A DNA stretch of 64,000 nt, from NCBI GenBank assembly GCA_049840935.1, contig JASGJA010000020.1, forward strand, positions 1 to 64,000. The letters run 5' to 3'. The position numbers and the translations under genes are program-made. The notes beneath the pieces were generated by a model that did no database searches, was not told the DNA's origin, and was given only the letters and a program-made list of their open reading frames with translations. Position 1 is the first letter of the stretch; each line of letters starts with the position of its first letter. Origin of the DNA: Mesorhizobium_G sp049840935. GTDB lineage: Bacteria; Pseudomonadota; Alphaproteobacteria; Rhizobiales; Rhizobiaceae. Below, piece after piece: positions 35,827 to 43,999 of the stretch.

Positions 35827-36735
35827 ATGCCGCACATCCTCATCTGCAATGATCGCACTGGCCCGCAGTCCAAAGCGCTGGCGCGTGGGCTGCGTGCGGG
35901 CGGCGCGAAAATCACCAGCCTGCCGCTCGCCTCAATTGCATTCGATACCGGCGCACCGCATGGCATCGCGATACCCGGCTTCGCGACTTTGCCGGATGCT
36001 GTATTCGTCCGCTCTATTGCGGCGGGTAGCTTTGAAGCGGTGACGCGCCGCCTCGGCATACTGCACGCGCTGGAAGCGCTAGGCGTACCCGTTTGGAACT
36101 CAGCAAAAGCAATAGAGCGCTGCGTGGATAAATCCATGACCAGCTTTCTGCTCGCCAACGCCAACATCCCCACACCGCGCACCTTTGCGGTCGAAGGCCA
36201 CGACGCCGCACGCGAAATCGTCGAGCGAGAACCTGTGCCGCTCGTCATCAAGCCTTTGTTCGGAGCGCAGGGTCGCGGCATTAAGCGCATCGATTCCGTC
36301 GCGGACCTACCCCCGCGCGAAGCCGTCGCCGACACCTACTATCTGCAACACTACATCGAGCGCAGTGGCCCTCCATTTCACGACTATCGCGTCTTTGTCT
36401 GCGCAAACCGCGCCGTCGCCCTCATGCAGCGGCGCAGCACAGACTGGATTTCCAACGTCAATCGCGGCGCTTCGCCGGAAGCCGCTACTGACGAGGACCG
36501 CACGGAACTCGAACGCCTCGCCATTGCAGCAGCGGAAGCAGTCGGCGCAGATTTCGCAGGAGTCGATCTCGTGCGCGACACTAGCGGTCGGCTCTTCGTT
36601 CTGGAAGTCAACAGCATGCCCGCATGGTCGGGCCTGCAATCCGTCGTCAAGGTCGATATTTCCGCCGCCATTGCTGACGCTCTCCTTGCAGGTCTGGGCG
36701 AACGAAGCTTGCGGCTGGTCGCATCCAATCGATGA
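35827..36735 (+). CDS. RimK-like ATP-grasp ligase of the H4MPT cluster (orf5-like)
   Basis: This 302-residue ATP-grasp enzyme resembles RimK and MptN/CofF-type glutamate ligases. It has VDKSMTSFLLANANIPTPRT, the P-loop-like strand VPLVIKPLFGAQGRGIKRID, and the metal site DLVRDTSGRLFVLEVNSMPA. In archaea MptN adds glutamate to H4MPT, so this protein may add an amino acid to the cofactor or to methanofuran. It lies three bases after mch and overlaps the CitG-like gene by four bases, the same order as mch-orf5-orf7-fae in Methylobacterium. Confidence 0.85.
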   Translation: MPHILICNDRTGPQSKALARGLRAGGAKITSLPLASIAFDTGAPHGIAIPGFATLPDAVFVRSIAAGSFEAVTRRLGILHALEALGVPVWNSAKAIERCVDKSMTSFLLANANIPTPRTFAVEGHDAAREIVEREPVPLVIKPLFGAQGRGIKRIDSVADLPPREAVADTYYLQHYIERSGPPFHDYRVFVCANRAVALMQRRSTDWISNVNRGASPEAATDEDRTELERLAIAAAEAVGADFAGVDLVRDTSGRLFVLEVNSMPAWSGLQSVVKVDISAAIADALLAGLGERSLRLVASNR

Positions 36736-37562
36736 ACCGAGCCCACATCCGCGCAGCCTATTTAAACGCCTGCGAACGGGAAATCGACGCTCTCAAGCCC
36801 GGCAATGTGCATCGCTTTGCTGATGGTCACGGCATGGAGGTTGCACATTTCCTGACCAGCGCTTCCGTCTCATCCGGCCCGCTGACAGATCCCGCCCTAC
36901 CTCTCGGTAGGCGCATTCTTGAAGCGGTTCGCGCCACCCGCACAGCCGTCGGAATGAACACCAATCTCGGCATCCTGTTGCTATGCGCCCCGATTGCCGT
37001 CGCCGCCGAATCAGGCACTGCCCAACTGCGCGCCACTATCGGCAAAGCCCTCGACTCGATCACGATGGACGACACAGCCGACATTTTCGAAGCCATCGCA
37101 AGCGCGAATCCCGGCGGCCTTGGCAATGGCGGCGAAAACGACGTCCGCAAGCCGCCTAAAATAGCGCTCATGGAAGCTATGCGCGAGGCAGCAGATCGCG
37201 ACCGGATCGCTTATCAATACATCTCCGGCTACCAAGACATTTTCGAACTCGGCGTCCCCGCACTGAAAGCTGCATCTAGCGAAGGAATGTGGCCCACGAT
37301 CAATGCCTACCTGACCTTCCTTTCCAGCTTCCCGGACAGCCACGTCGCCCGCAAGCAGGGGCTGGAAATTGCCAAATCCGTTCAGCACGAAGCGCGTGAG
37401 ATTCAATCCAGCCTCAAGGCGACCGACCAGAAAAACCTTCAGCACGATCTGTTGCTTGCCTTCGACGAGCGGCTCAAAAACCGTGGCATCAATCCCGGCA
37501 CTTCGGCAGATTTGACCGTCGCTAGTCTTTTCGTCCAAAGGTTGACAGACCGCCTTGCATAA
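36732..37562 (+). CDS. CitG/MdcB-like protein of the H4MPT cluster (orf7-like)
   Basis: This 276-residue protein is related to triphosphoribosyl-dephospho-CoA synthases. It has EREIDALKPGNVHRFADGHG, the invariant TNLGILLLCAPIAVA segment and DIFEAIASANPGGLGNG. No citrate or malonate decarboxylase is nearby, so the classical CoA-derived cofactor is not the product. In methylotrophs a homologue sits between mch and fae and is needed for the H4MPT pathway by an unknown reaction, possibly a phosphoribosyl transfer in cofactor assembly. Confidence 0.83.
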   Translation: MNRAHIRAAYLNACEREIDALKPGNVHRFADGHGMEVAHFLTSASVSSGPLTDPALPLGRRILEAVRATRTAVGMNTNLGILLLCAPIAVAAESGTAQLRATIGKALDSITMDDTADIFEAIASANPGGLGNGGENDVRKPPKIALMEAMREAADRDRIAYQYISGYQDIFELGVPALKAASSEGMWPTINAYLTFLSSFPDSHVARKQGLEIAKSVQHEAREIQSSLKATDQKNLQHDLLLAFDERLKNRGINPGTSADLTVASLFVQRLTDRLA

Positions 37563-37732
37563 TGCCGGGGTTAATGCTTGAATTTTGAAGCGGAGACACA
37601 GTGTTTTCGCGGCTATCTAGCCAACCGGTCCGGTTCCTTTCCGGGCGCTGCCAACAAGGATAGTCGTCCATCGAGCGTCCGCTCGGTTGCGGCGTCTTTG
37701 GACTCCTGGATATCTGTGGAGGAGAATTGGCA

Positions 37733-38243
37733 ATGGCAAAAATCAACAAAGTAATGGTGGGCGAATCGCTTGTCGGCGACGGCAACGAAGTTGCTCACAT
37801 CGACCTTCTGATTGGCCCACGCGGCAGTCCGGTCGAAGCTGCATTCTGCAACGCGCTTACGAACAATAAAGACGGCTTCACCAGCCTTCTCGCAGTGATC
37901 GCACCCAATCTGCCCTGCAAACCAAACACGGTTATGTTCAACAAGGTCACGATCAAGGGTGCAAAGCAGGCAGTGCAGATGTTCGGCCCGGCACAGTTCG
38001 CTGTTGCCAAGGCCGTGCAGGATAGCGTGGCAGACGGCACGATCCCCGCAAATGAAGCGGACGACCTGTTCATCTGCGTCGGCGTTTTCATTCATTGGGA
38101 AGCATCGGACGACGCGAAGATTCAGGACTACAACTATCGCGCAACCAAGGAAGCTCTTGCCCGTGCAATCGCAGGCACGCCAACTGCTGCCGAAGCGACA
38201 AAGCAGCGCGATTTCGGTCAAGCATCCTTTTGGTGCTTCTTAG
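37733..38243 (+). pseudogene. fae: Formaldehyde-activating enzyme, frameshift near the C-terminus
   Basis: The protein starts MAKINKVMVGESLVGDGNEV, and the catalytic His is at residue 22 (VAHIDLLIGPRGSP). Fae condenses formaldehyde with H4MPT in the cytoplasm and is usually very abundant. One extra T in 38212-38214 shifts the last 12 codons, so the given frame runs on to 38281 with a foreign tail. Removing it gives RDSVKHPFGAS and a stop at 38243, 169 residues, matching the normal Fae ending (KxxxHPFxA). The frame upstream of the error is perfect. It ends the mptG-fae cluster and is followed by a terminator. Confidence 0.95.
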
Positions 38244-38332
38244 ACAGGAGACAGCCCCGCGCAGGCGAAGCCCTCGGCTGAGCCGCAGGGTCTGTTGCAG
38301 CGGCTGATGAAGCTCCTGGGACTATAGGGACA

Positions 38333-38363
38333 GGAGGGCAAATTGCCCTCCTTCCTGATTTTT
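38333..38363 (+). terminator. Terminator after fae
   Basis: GGAGGGC at 38333-38339 pairs with GCCCTCC at 38345-38351 around a 5-nt loop, followed by TTCCTGATTTTT. It ends the fae transcript and sits at the tail of the convergent HisA-like gene, whose stop lies in the T-run. Confidence 0.7.
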
Positions 38364-39073
38364 CACCCCTGAAAATCGGCAAGTTGTGCAGGCGTCAATC
38401 GCCCGTCATGCAGCGCGGTGGCGACCAGCACCGCATCGACTCCAATCAACGCCAGTGCCTTTACATCATCAGCATGTCGCACCCCTCCGGCAGCAACAAT
38501 CGTTCTGCTCCCCGCGCGGCTTTTGATCTGCTCAAGCCGTTCAATATCCGGCCCCGCGCCGACGCCGACGCGCGCCAGCGTCATCACAATGATCGTCTGC
38601 GGCCAGTGCGTTGTGTCATCCAGAATTTCGTGCGGCCCGTAATAGCCATCGGCAAAAAAATCGAGCGACAGGATGAGCGATGGATGCCCCGTAAACTTGG
38701 ACAGGAGCCCCGCGTCTCCCTGGGATTCCGTCCCCAGAACTGTGCGAATATTCGGCTTGGACAACATCACCTCAAGCTCCCCCGCTTTGTTATATCCGGC
38801 ATCAAGCCAGATAGTCGGCGGGTTGGGCATCACAGCCAGCGCATCCAATGCGCGCTGATTCGGCAACGCTCCGCCAATCGCGTCAAGGTCGGCACAATAA
38901 AACGTATCGAAGGGATAGAGACTGAGCAGCCCTTCAACCACCGCCACCGGTTCCGCGCTCGAACTCAGGGGCGTCTCAATCGGCAGATATTCGCCTCGAC
39001 GGCCCGCACGCGCCCGAACGACAACACCGCCTTTCAAGTCGAGAACTGGAATGATACGCAAGGCTGAAACCAC
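38363..39073 (-). CDS. HisA-like TIM-barrel protein of the H4MPT cluster
   Basis: This roughly 236-residue protein begins after RIIPVLDLKGGVVVRARAGR, the HisA/HisF N-terminal motif. GDAGLLSKFTG, FFADGYYGPHEILD and a phosphate-binding TIVAAGGVRHADDVKALALI follow. It lies far from any histidine operon and next to the ASKHA protein, as in other methylotroph cofactor clusters, so it probably acts on a phosphoribosyl-type intermediate of H4MPT or methanofuran synthesis rather than in histidine synthesis. Three starts are possible: ATG 39106, which would overlap the divergent gene, GTG 39073 and TTG 39061. I use the GTG. Confidence 0.82.
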   Translation of the reverse strand: MVSALRIIPVLDLKGGVVVRARAGRRGEYLPIETPLSSSAEPVAVVEGLLSLYPFDTFYCADLDAIGGALPNQRALDALAVMPNPPTIWLDAGYNKAGELEVMLSKPNIRTVLGTESQGDAGLLSKFTGHPSLILSLDFFADGYYGPHEILDDTTHWPQTIIVMTLARVGVGAGPDIERLEQIKSRAGSRTIVAAGGVRHADDVKALALIGVDAVLVATALHDGRLTPAQLADFQG

Positions 39074-39091
39074 TTCATTACGGCAAGACGC

Positions 39092-40122
39092 ATGAAAGCA
39101 AAGCATACATCAATTGCGGGCTTCGATGTTGGCGGCGCGCACCTGAAATTCAGCCGCGTGGACAATGGCCGCGTAACGCATGCCGAGACACTTCGCAACC
39201 CCGCTCTGGCGAGGTCTGCACCTGCTCACCGATGCGTTCGCGAAATCCGCTCCGCATTGCCGCAACTGCTCCATCGCGGGCGTCACCATGACCGGCGAAC
39301 TGACGGACGCCTTCCCCTCGCGGCAAGCTGGCGTCGCGGCATTGCTGGAGATGATTGGCCAGGGCGTGCCAGTCCCTGATACGCGCATTTATGCAGGTCG
39401 CTCCGGCTTCGTGCCATTGGCTGACGCCCCGGCCTATTCCGCCGACATTGCGTCAGCGAACTGGCACGCAACTGCCGCACTCGTTGGCAAGCAGACTGGC
39501 AACGCCTTGTTTGTCGATATGGGCTCGACCACCACAGACATCATCGCCACGCGCGACGGCTCCATCGCGAATATCGGCTACACTGACTCTGGAACGCCTC
39601 GCGACTGGCGAGCTGGTCTATACCGGCTTTACCCGCACCTTTCTGTTTGGCGTTGCATCCAGCGCCATCGTGCGCGGACAAATCACACCGCTGATGAACG
39701 AGTATTTCGCCGCCATCGCTGATGTGCACCGCATCATGGGTGTGCTCGACGAAGCCGATGATCAGCACGACACCGCCGACGGCAAGGAAAAAACTATCGC
39801 GGCATCGACGGCGCGGCTGGCCCGCATGGTCGGGCGCGATGCCGACGATCTCGACGCGCGCGATTGGCGCTCCGTTGCAGAATGGTTCAGCGAGCAGCAA
39901 CTCCGCGCCGTCCACGAAGCCGCATTTCGTGTCGGTTCAAGGTTGGATGACAACGCGCCGGTCGTCGGCGCGGGCATTGGCCGCTGGCAGATCAGGCGAT
40001 TGGCGGATCGGCTCGGTCGACCTTTTGTCGATCTGGCCGACATAATCCCCGCATCCCGCGCGGTGCGAAACGAAGCCAGCAACGGCGCCGCCGCAACTGC
40101 GGTCGCCCTGCTGCTGGCGTAG
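39092..40122 (+). pseudogene. H4MPT-linked C1 pathway ASKHA/hydantoinase-like protein, two frameshifts
   Basis: Three frames join into one 342-residue protein after removing one base near 39190 and one at 39590. The result has an actin-like fold related to hydantoinase A: SIAGFDVGGAHLKFSRVDNG, then TPLWRGLHLLTDAF, MTGELTDAFPSRQAGV and FVDMGSTTTDIIATRDG. It ends VVGAGIGRWQIRRLADRLGR. The family is confined to organisms with H4MPT-linked C1 transfer and its reaction is not known to me. It is divergent from the HisA-like gene, with which it usually travels. Confidence 0.88.
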
Positions 40123-40127
40123 ACTTT

Positions 40128-40745
40128 TCACTCCTTAGGCAACACCTCGCCAATGGTCTTCGCCAGCGCATAAAGCCGTTGCTCGATGATCGTCGGAACC
40201 TCGCAAACATAAGTCAGCGACTGCACGCGTTCTTCAAAGACTCGCGTTTCCCAATTGAGCCTATCCACCATTGCGCCAACCTGTTGTTGATCGGCACCGG
40301 GTTTGGCCTGCAATTCACCGAGTTGAGACGCTTCCTTACGTAACTCCGCTGCAAGATCGCGCTGCTTTTGAGCGTAGCGTCCGATGCCGGAGATAACCTG
40401 AGAGCGCTCATGGTTCATGTGATCGAACAGCCCTTGCACGAGCATTTTCAGGCGTTCGTCCAATTTGTCCGGGCCAAGCTTCTGCGGCAAACCGCGTATT
40501 TCCGTTTGCGCATCCGCGATTGGAACGCGACGCGCAGCGAGTTCGGTTACGAGTTCTGAAACGTCCTTGTCGGCTTGCCAATTCGCCGCGGCAGGTGTCA
40601 GGTCTGGCCCGTTCCATATCTGGCCCATCGAGAGTTCCGGCACCTTGCGCTGAATACATGGCCAGCTTGGATCGGCTCCCTGCGCCGCATAGGCGTTTCC
40701 GCCCATCAATATCGCCAAGCCAAAGGCGGGCAGAGCATATCTCAT
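40128..40745 (-). CDS. Exported helical protein of the lut-like cluster
   Basis: This 205-residue protein has a signal peptide (MRYALPAFGLAILMGGNAYA). The mature part starts QGADPSWPCIQRKVPELSMG and is mostly helical and charged (YAQKQRDLAAELRKEASQLG, possible coiled coil). Two Cys (PCIQR near residue 30 and YVCEVP near 180) could form a disulfide. It is the last gene of the six-gene PQQ-associated ABC cluster and overlaps the permease gene by four bases. Position matches the exported protein after lutF in Methylobacterium, but I cannot confirm homology. Confidence 0.75.
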   Translation of the reverse strand: MRYALPAFGLAILMGGNAYAAQGADPSWPCIQRKVPELSMGQIWNGPDLTPAAANWQADKDVSELVTELAARRVPIADAQTEIRGLPQKLGPDKLDERLKMLVQGLFDHMNHERSQVISGIGRYAQKQRDLAAELRKEASQLGELQAKPGADQQQVGAMVDRLNWETRVFEERVQSLTYVCEVPTIIEQRLYALAKTIGEVLPKE

Positions 40746-41602
40746 CCGTTTCCTCCCGTGTCCTGCTTGCGAACCATAAGTCCGCGCGAAGGGTCATAAG
40801 CGATGATCGCGCCGAGCAGGAAAATCGCAGTACATGCGACCACCACCGCCAGCGATGTCCACTCAACCTGTCCGTAAAATGCGAACCGGATCAGCTCGAC
40901 CGCATAAGTGAAGGGGTTTGCCACGAAGATTTTGTACAGAAGCGGGCTGGCTTCCTGAAATCCGCCACAGCGGATAGAGCGCGGGCGAAGCGAAATACAT
41001 CGGGGAAAATCACGAAGTTCATGATCCCGGCGAAATTCTCCAGCTTATTGATAACCGACGACAGAAGCAGGCCGAGCGAACACAGCATCATGCCCGACAA
41101 AAACAGCGCGGGCAGCACCAGCACATAGCCGATCGGCGGCGGTTTCACGCCCCAGAAATAGGCGATCACGAGAAACGCATAGACCTGCGTCGACCGATAC
41201 TGTCACGCCCGCCAATAGCTTCGACATCAGCAGGAACCAGCGCGGAAACGGGCTGACCAGCAGTGTCCGCATGTTGCCCATCTCGCGGTCGTAGACCATC
41301 GAGAGCGACGACTGCATTCCGCTGAAAAGCAGAAATCATGCCGCACAGGCCGGGCGTGATGTACACTTCAGTACAACACATAGGTTTTGTAAGGCGGAAT
41401 GATCGAAACGCCGAGCACCTGCCGGAACCCCGCCGCAAAGATGAAGAGCCAAAGCAGAGGCCGCACCAGCGAGTGAAATGAAGCGCTCGCGCTGGTTCAA
41501 AAACCGCAAGCCTTCCCGCACCAGAATGCCTTTGAGGCAGACCGCATACTGCCCAGCGGTAAAGGGCTGCGCCTTGACCGGCGTTGTCTCGACAGCGCTC
41601 AT
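40742..41602 (-). pseudogene. lutF: ABC-2 type permease of the lut-like cluster, six frameshifts
   Basis: Fragments in all three frames assemble in order into one 284-residue membrane protein. They are MSAVETTPVKAQPFTAGQYA, VRPLLWLFIFAAGFRQVLG, EVYITPGLCGM, the long VYDREMGNMRTLLVSPFPRW, AYFWGVKPPPIGYVLVLPAL, and ANPFTYAVELIRFAFYGQVE to the end. Single extra bases fit at 41474, 41370, 41333-41335, 41190, 41001 and 40958-40960. The order and the VxPFPRWxLLxSKLLAG segment match ABC-2 exporter-type permeases. It partners the ATPase just upstream (four-base overlap). No stop lies in the corrected frame, which argues for local consensus error rather than ancient decay. Confidence 0.82.
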
Positions 41603-42387
41603 AACCCGTGATCCGCAGGCATGATTTCACCCGACCTGCTCAGCGTGCGAAACGCCTCGCCTATATCCTTCGCGCCGGTTTGCGCCACGACATCGGAAAT
41701 ACGGCCATTCGCCACCAACCGCCCTTGCGACAGCACAACCACGTCGTCGCTTGGCTCCACCTCGTCGATCAAATGCGTCGCCCAGAAAACGCTGATGCCG
41801 CGCGTCGCGACCAGCTTGCGAATATTGGCCAGAATGCCCGCGCGCGACTGCACATCCAGCCCCACCGTCGCCTCATCCAGCAGCAACAGCGGCGGTTCGT
41901 GCAACAGCGCGCGTGCGATTTCGACGCGGCGCATCTGCCCTCCGGAAAGGCTGTGCGCTTTGTCGTGCAGACGCCCGCCCATCTCCACTTCGTTCAGCAG
42001 CGCGGCGATGCGCTTTTTCGCTTCAGCGCCCGCAATGCCATGCAGCGCAGCGTGATAGGAAAGGTTCTGCTGCACCGTCAGATCGAGGTCGAGCGTGCGC
42101 GCCTGAAACACGATCCCCAGACGTCGCAACGCCTCGCCCGGAGTTCGCACAATATCATGCCCGAAAATGCGGATTACCCCGTGCCGCGTGTCGTAAAGAT
42201 GGCTGATGAGCGAAAACAGTGTCGTCTTGCCTGCGCCGTTCAGGCCAAGCAGCACGGTGAAGCTGCCCGGCTTGATCGTGAAGGACACATTATCCAGCGC
42301 GCGCTTCTTGCCATAGGAATGGCTGACGGCAGCAACGTCGAGCGCCGCGACCTCCTGCGCGCCATTGGCGGGCATCATATGCTGCAC
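41599..42387 (-). CDS. lutE: PQQ-associated ABC transporter ATPase (lutE-like)
   Basis: This 262-residue ATPase has Walker A VLLGLNGAGKTTLFSLI, the signature HSLSGGQMRRVEIARALLHE, Walker B PLLLLDEATVGLDVQ and the switch His in WATHLIDEVEP. It belongs to the ABC-2 class ATPases seen next to PQQ alcohol dehydrogenases, which in Methylobacterium correspond to the lanthanide utilisation and transport cluster. It is intact, unlike its permease partner. With the binding protein at 44000-45250 it would drive uptake of a lanthanide complex, although the permease class is more often found in exporters. Confidence 0.85.
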   Translation of the reverse strand: MQHMMPANGAQEVAALDVAAVSHSYGKKRALDNVSFTIKPGSFTVLLGLNGAGKTTLFSLISHLYDTRHGVIRIFGHDIVRTPGEALRRLGIVFQARTLDLDLTVQQNLSYHAALHGIAGAEAKKRIAALLNEVEMGGRLHDKAHSLSGGQMRRVEIARALLHEPPLLLLDEATVGLDVQSRAGILANIRKLVATRGISVFWATHLIDEVEPSDDVVVLSQGRLVANGRISDVVAQTGAKDIGEAFRTLSRSGEIMPADHGL

Positions 42388-42455
42388 ACCATTCTCCTCC
42401 GCAACGCGGCAACCCTATGCGCAAAGATTGCCGCGCGCAGTGCTACTTTCGGCAA

Positions 42456-42966
42456 CTACTTGATCGTAATCGTGCCCTTCATGCCCTTGTCCGCAAGATC
42501 GGGAACCGACCATGTGTAAATGCCAGGGCGCACGGTCGTGAACTGCACCTGAATCGTGCCGTCCGCGTCAAATTCCAGCCATGCGGGCGCGCCGTTCATA
42601 TGCACTTCCAGATCGCTGATAACGATCTGGTTGTTCCAGACATTGCGGAAAAGATCGGTCGCGAACTTGTACTCAAGCCCGCCCTGCGCGGTGATTTTCC
42701 AGCGATAGCCTTGGCCCGAAATAAGCGTGAAATCCTTCTGATTTCACGGCGAACTGATCTTCCTTCGTCCCCAGAACCAGTTCGGGCACGTCCTTGCTTG
42801 CGCGCGTGGGTTTTTCAGCCTCGGCAGGCGCCGCTGTTTCGGTAGCGGCAGGCGCGGCCGCATCGTCGTCATCATCATCGCCATCATTGTCCTGCGCAAA
42901 AGCGTGCGACAACGACATGGCCGACCCCAGCAGAACGGCAAACGCAATCTTACGATAGTTGGACAT
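42456..42966 (-). pseudogene. Exported Asp-rich cupredoxin-like protein, one frameshift
   Basis: The protein starts MSNYRKIAFAVLLGSAMSLS (42966) with a signal peptide ending near AFA-QDN. The mature N-terminus is an acidic tract, DNDGDDDDDD, followed by an Ala/Pro/Glu linker. One extra base in 42730-42732 breaks the frame. Corrected, it continues SEGFTLISGQGYRWKITAQG and ends with a cupredoxin-like beta domain (VRPGIYTWSVPDLADKGMKG), 169 residues in all. Cupredoxin copper ligands are not evident. In a cluster linked to lanthanides the Asp tract could bind trivalent cations in the periplasm, but this is inference. Confidence 0.75.
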
Positions 42967-43000
42967 TATGCTCTCTCTCCCTTGGCAATTGCTTGGCACC

Positions 43001-43979
43001 CTATTTCGTCGGCGACACCACGACACCCCACGGCAGCGCGCCAACGGTGACGGATTGCGTCGGTTCGTCAGTCGCCACGTCGATAAAGGTAATATCGTTG
43101 GAAATGCCGTTCGTGCTGATGATTGTTTTCTGGTCGGGCGTGAACGCAAGCTGCCAAACCCGTTGCCCCACCAGCACATATTTCTCAACCTCGTAGGTTT
43201 CCGCATTCACCACCGCGACCCGATTGGCAGGTCCGAGCGCGACATAGGCCTTTTTGCCATCATCGGTGATGCGAATACCCACCGGCTGGATCGACTCTGC
43301 CCTCAGCCCCGGAATCTCGAATGTGATCTTGTGCTTCACCTCGCGCGTCGCATTGTCGATCACCGACACGGTGCCGCCGATTTCCGCGCTGACCCATACT
43401 TCGGAATCATCCGGCTTGAACTCTGCGAAACGAGGCCGCGAGTCCACCAGCACATTGTGCGTGATTTCATTCGTCGCCGTGTCGATGAAGTGCGCCATAT
43501 TCGTCGTTTCCGACGTGTTCACCATTGTCTTGCCGTCATGGCTGACACCCATTCCCTCCGGCTCGACACCAACCGGCACCTCGGCAAGCACCTTCTTGCT
43601 TTCAATGTCGATGACGGTGACGAGATTGTCGTCTTCATTGGCGACGTAGAGTGTCTTGCCATCGGGCGACAGCACGAAAAGCTCAGGGTCAGGCCCGGGA
43701 GGCAGCGAGCCTACAATCTCTGCTCGTCGCCGTATCGATTATCTCGATATTGTCGTCATCGCTGGCACAGACATAAACAAACTTTCCGTCATGCGAGATG
43801 GTGATGCCGCGTGGCCGCTGCCCCACCTTGATCGTCTTCACAACCTCCTTGGTGTCCGTATCGACAACGGTGACGGTGTTGTCCTTCTCGTTGGAGACAT
43901 ACGCCATATAGGCAAAGGCAGGACTGCCCGAGATCAAGGCAGCAAAGGCGACTCCCAGAACCAGTGGTCCAGTTTTCAT
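43001..43979 (-). pseudogene. PQQ-associated YVTN beta-propeller protein, one frameshift
   Basis: From MKTGPLVLGVAFAALISGSP (signal peptide, start 43979) the first frame has the repeat YMAYVSNEKDNTVTVVDTDT. One extra base near 43721 moves to the second frame, which continues PDPELFVLSPDGKTLYVANE and runs to 43001. The corrected 325-residue protein has about seven YVTN-type blades (for example TEVPVGVEPEGMGVSHDGK-like units). This family accompanies the PQQ-associated ABC transporter. Its role in the periplasm is not established. It is second in the cluster after the binding protein, 20 bases downstream. Confidence 0.87.
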
Positions 43980-43999
43980 CAAACTCCTCCCGATTATTC

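Noticed and set aside
36732..37562. Citrate or malonate lyase cofactor synthase (citG/mdcB)
   Set aside because: No lyase or decarboxylase genes are present and the gene lies between the RimK-like gene and fae.
38212..38281. Extended Fae C-terminus with the tail FWCFLDRRQPRAGEALG
   Set aside because: The alternative frame gives the normal Fae ending and stop at 38243; the long tail comes from one extra T.
38363..39073. Histidine biosynthesis gene hisA
   Set aside because: No other his gene is nearby and the neighbours are H4MPT genes; the sequence is only HisA-like.
40742..41602. Programmed +1 frameshifting as a biological mechanism
   Set aside because: The sites share no slippery codon or stimulatory structure, there are too many in one gene, and unrelated genes are affected in the same way. 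Error is far simpler.
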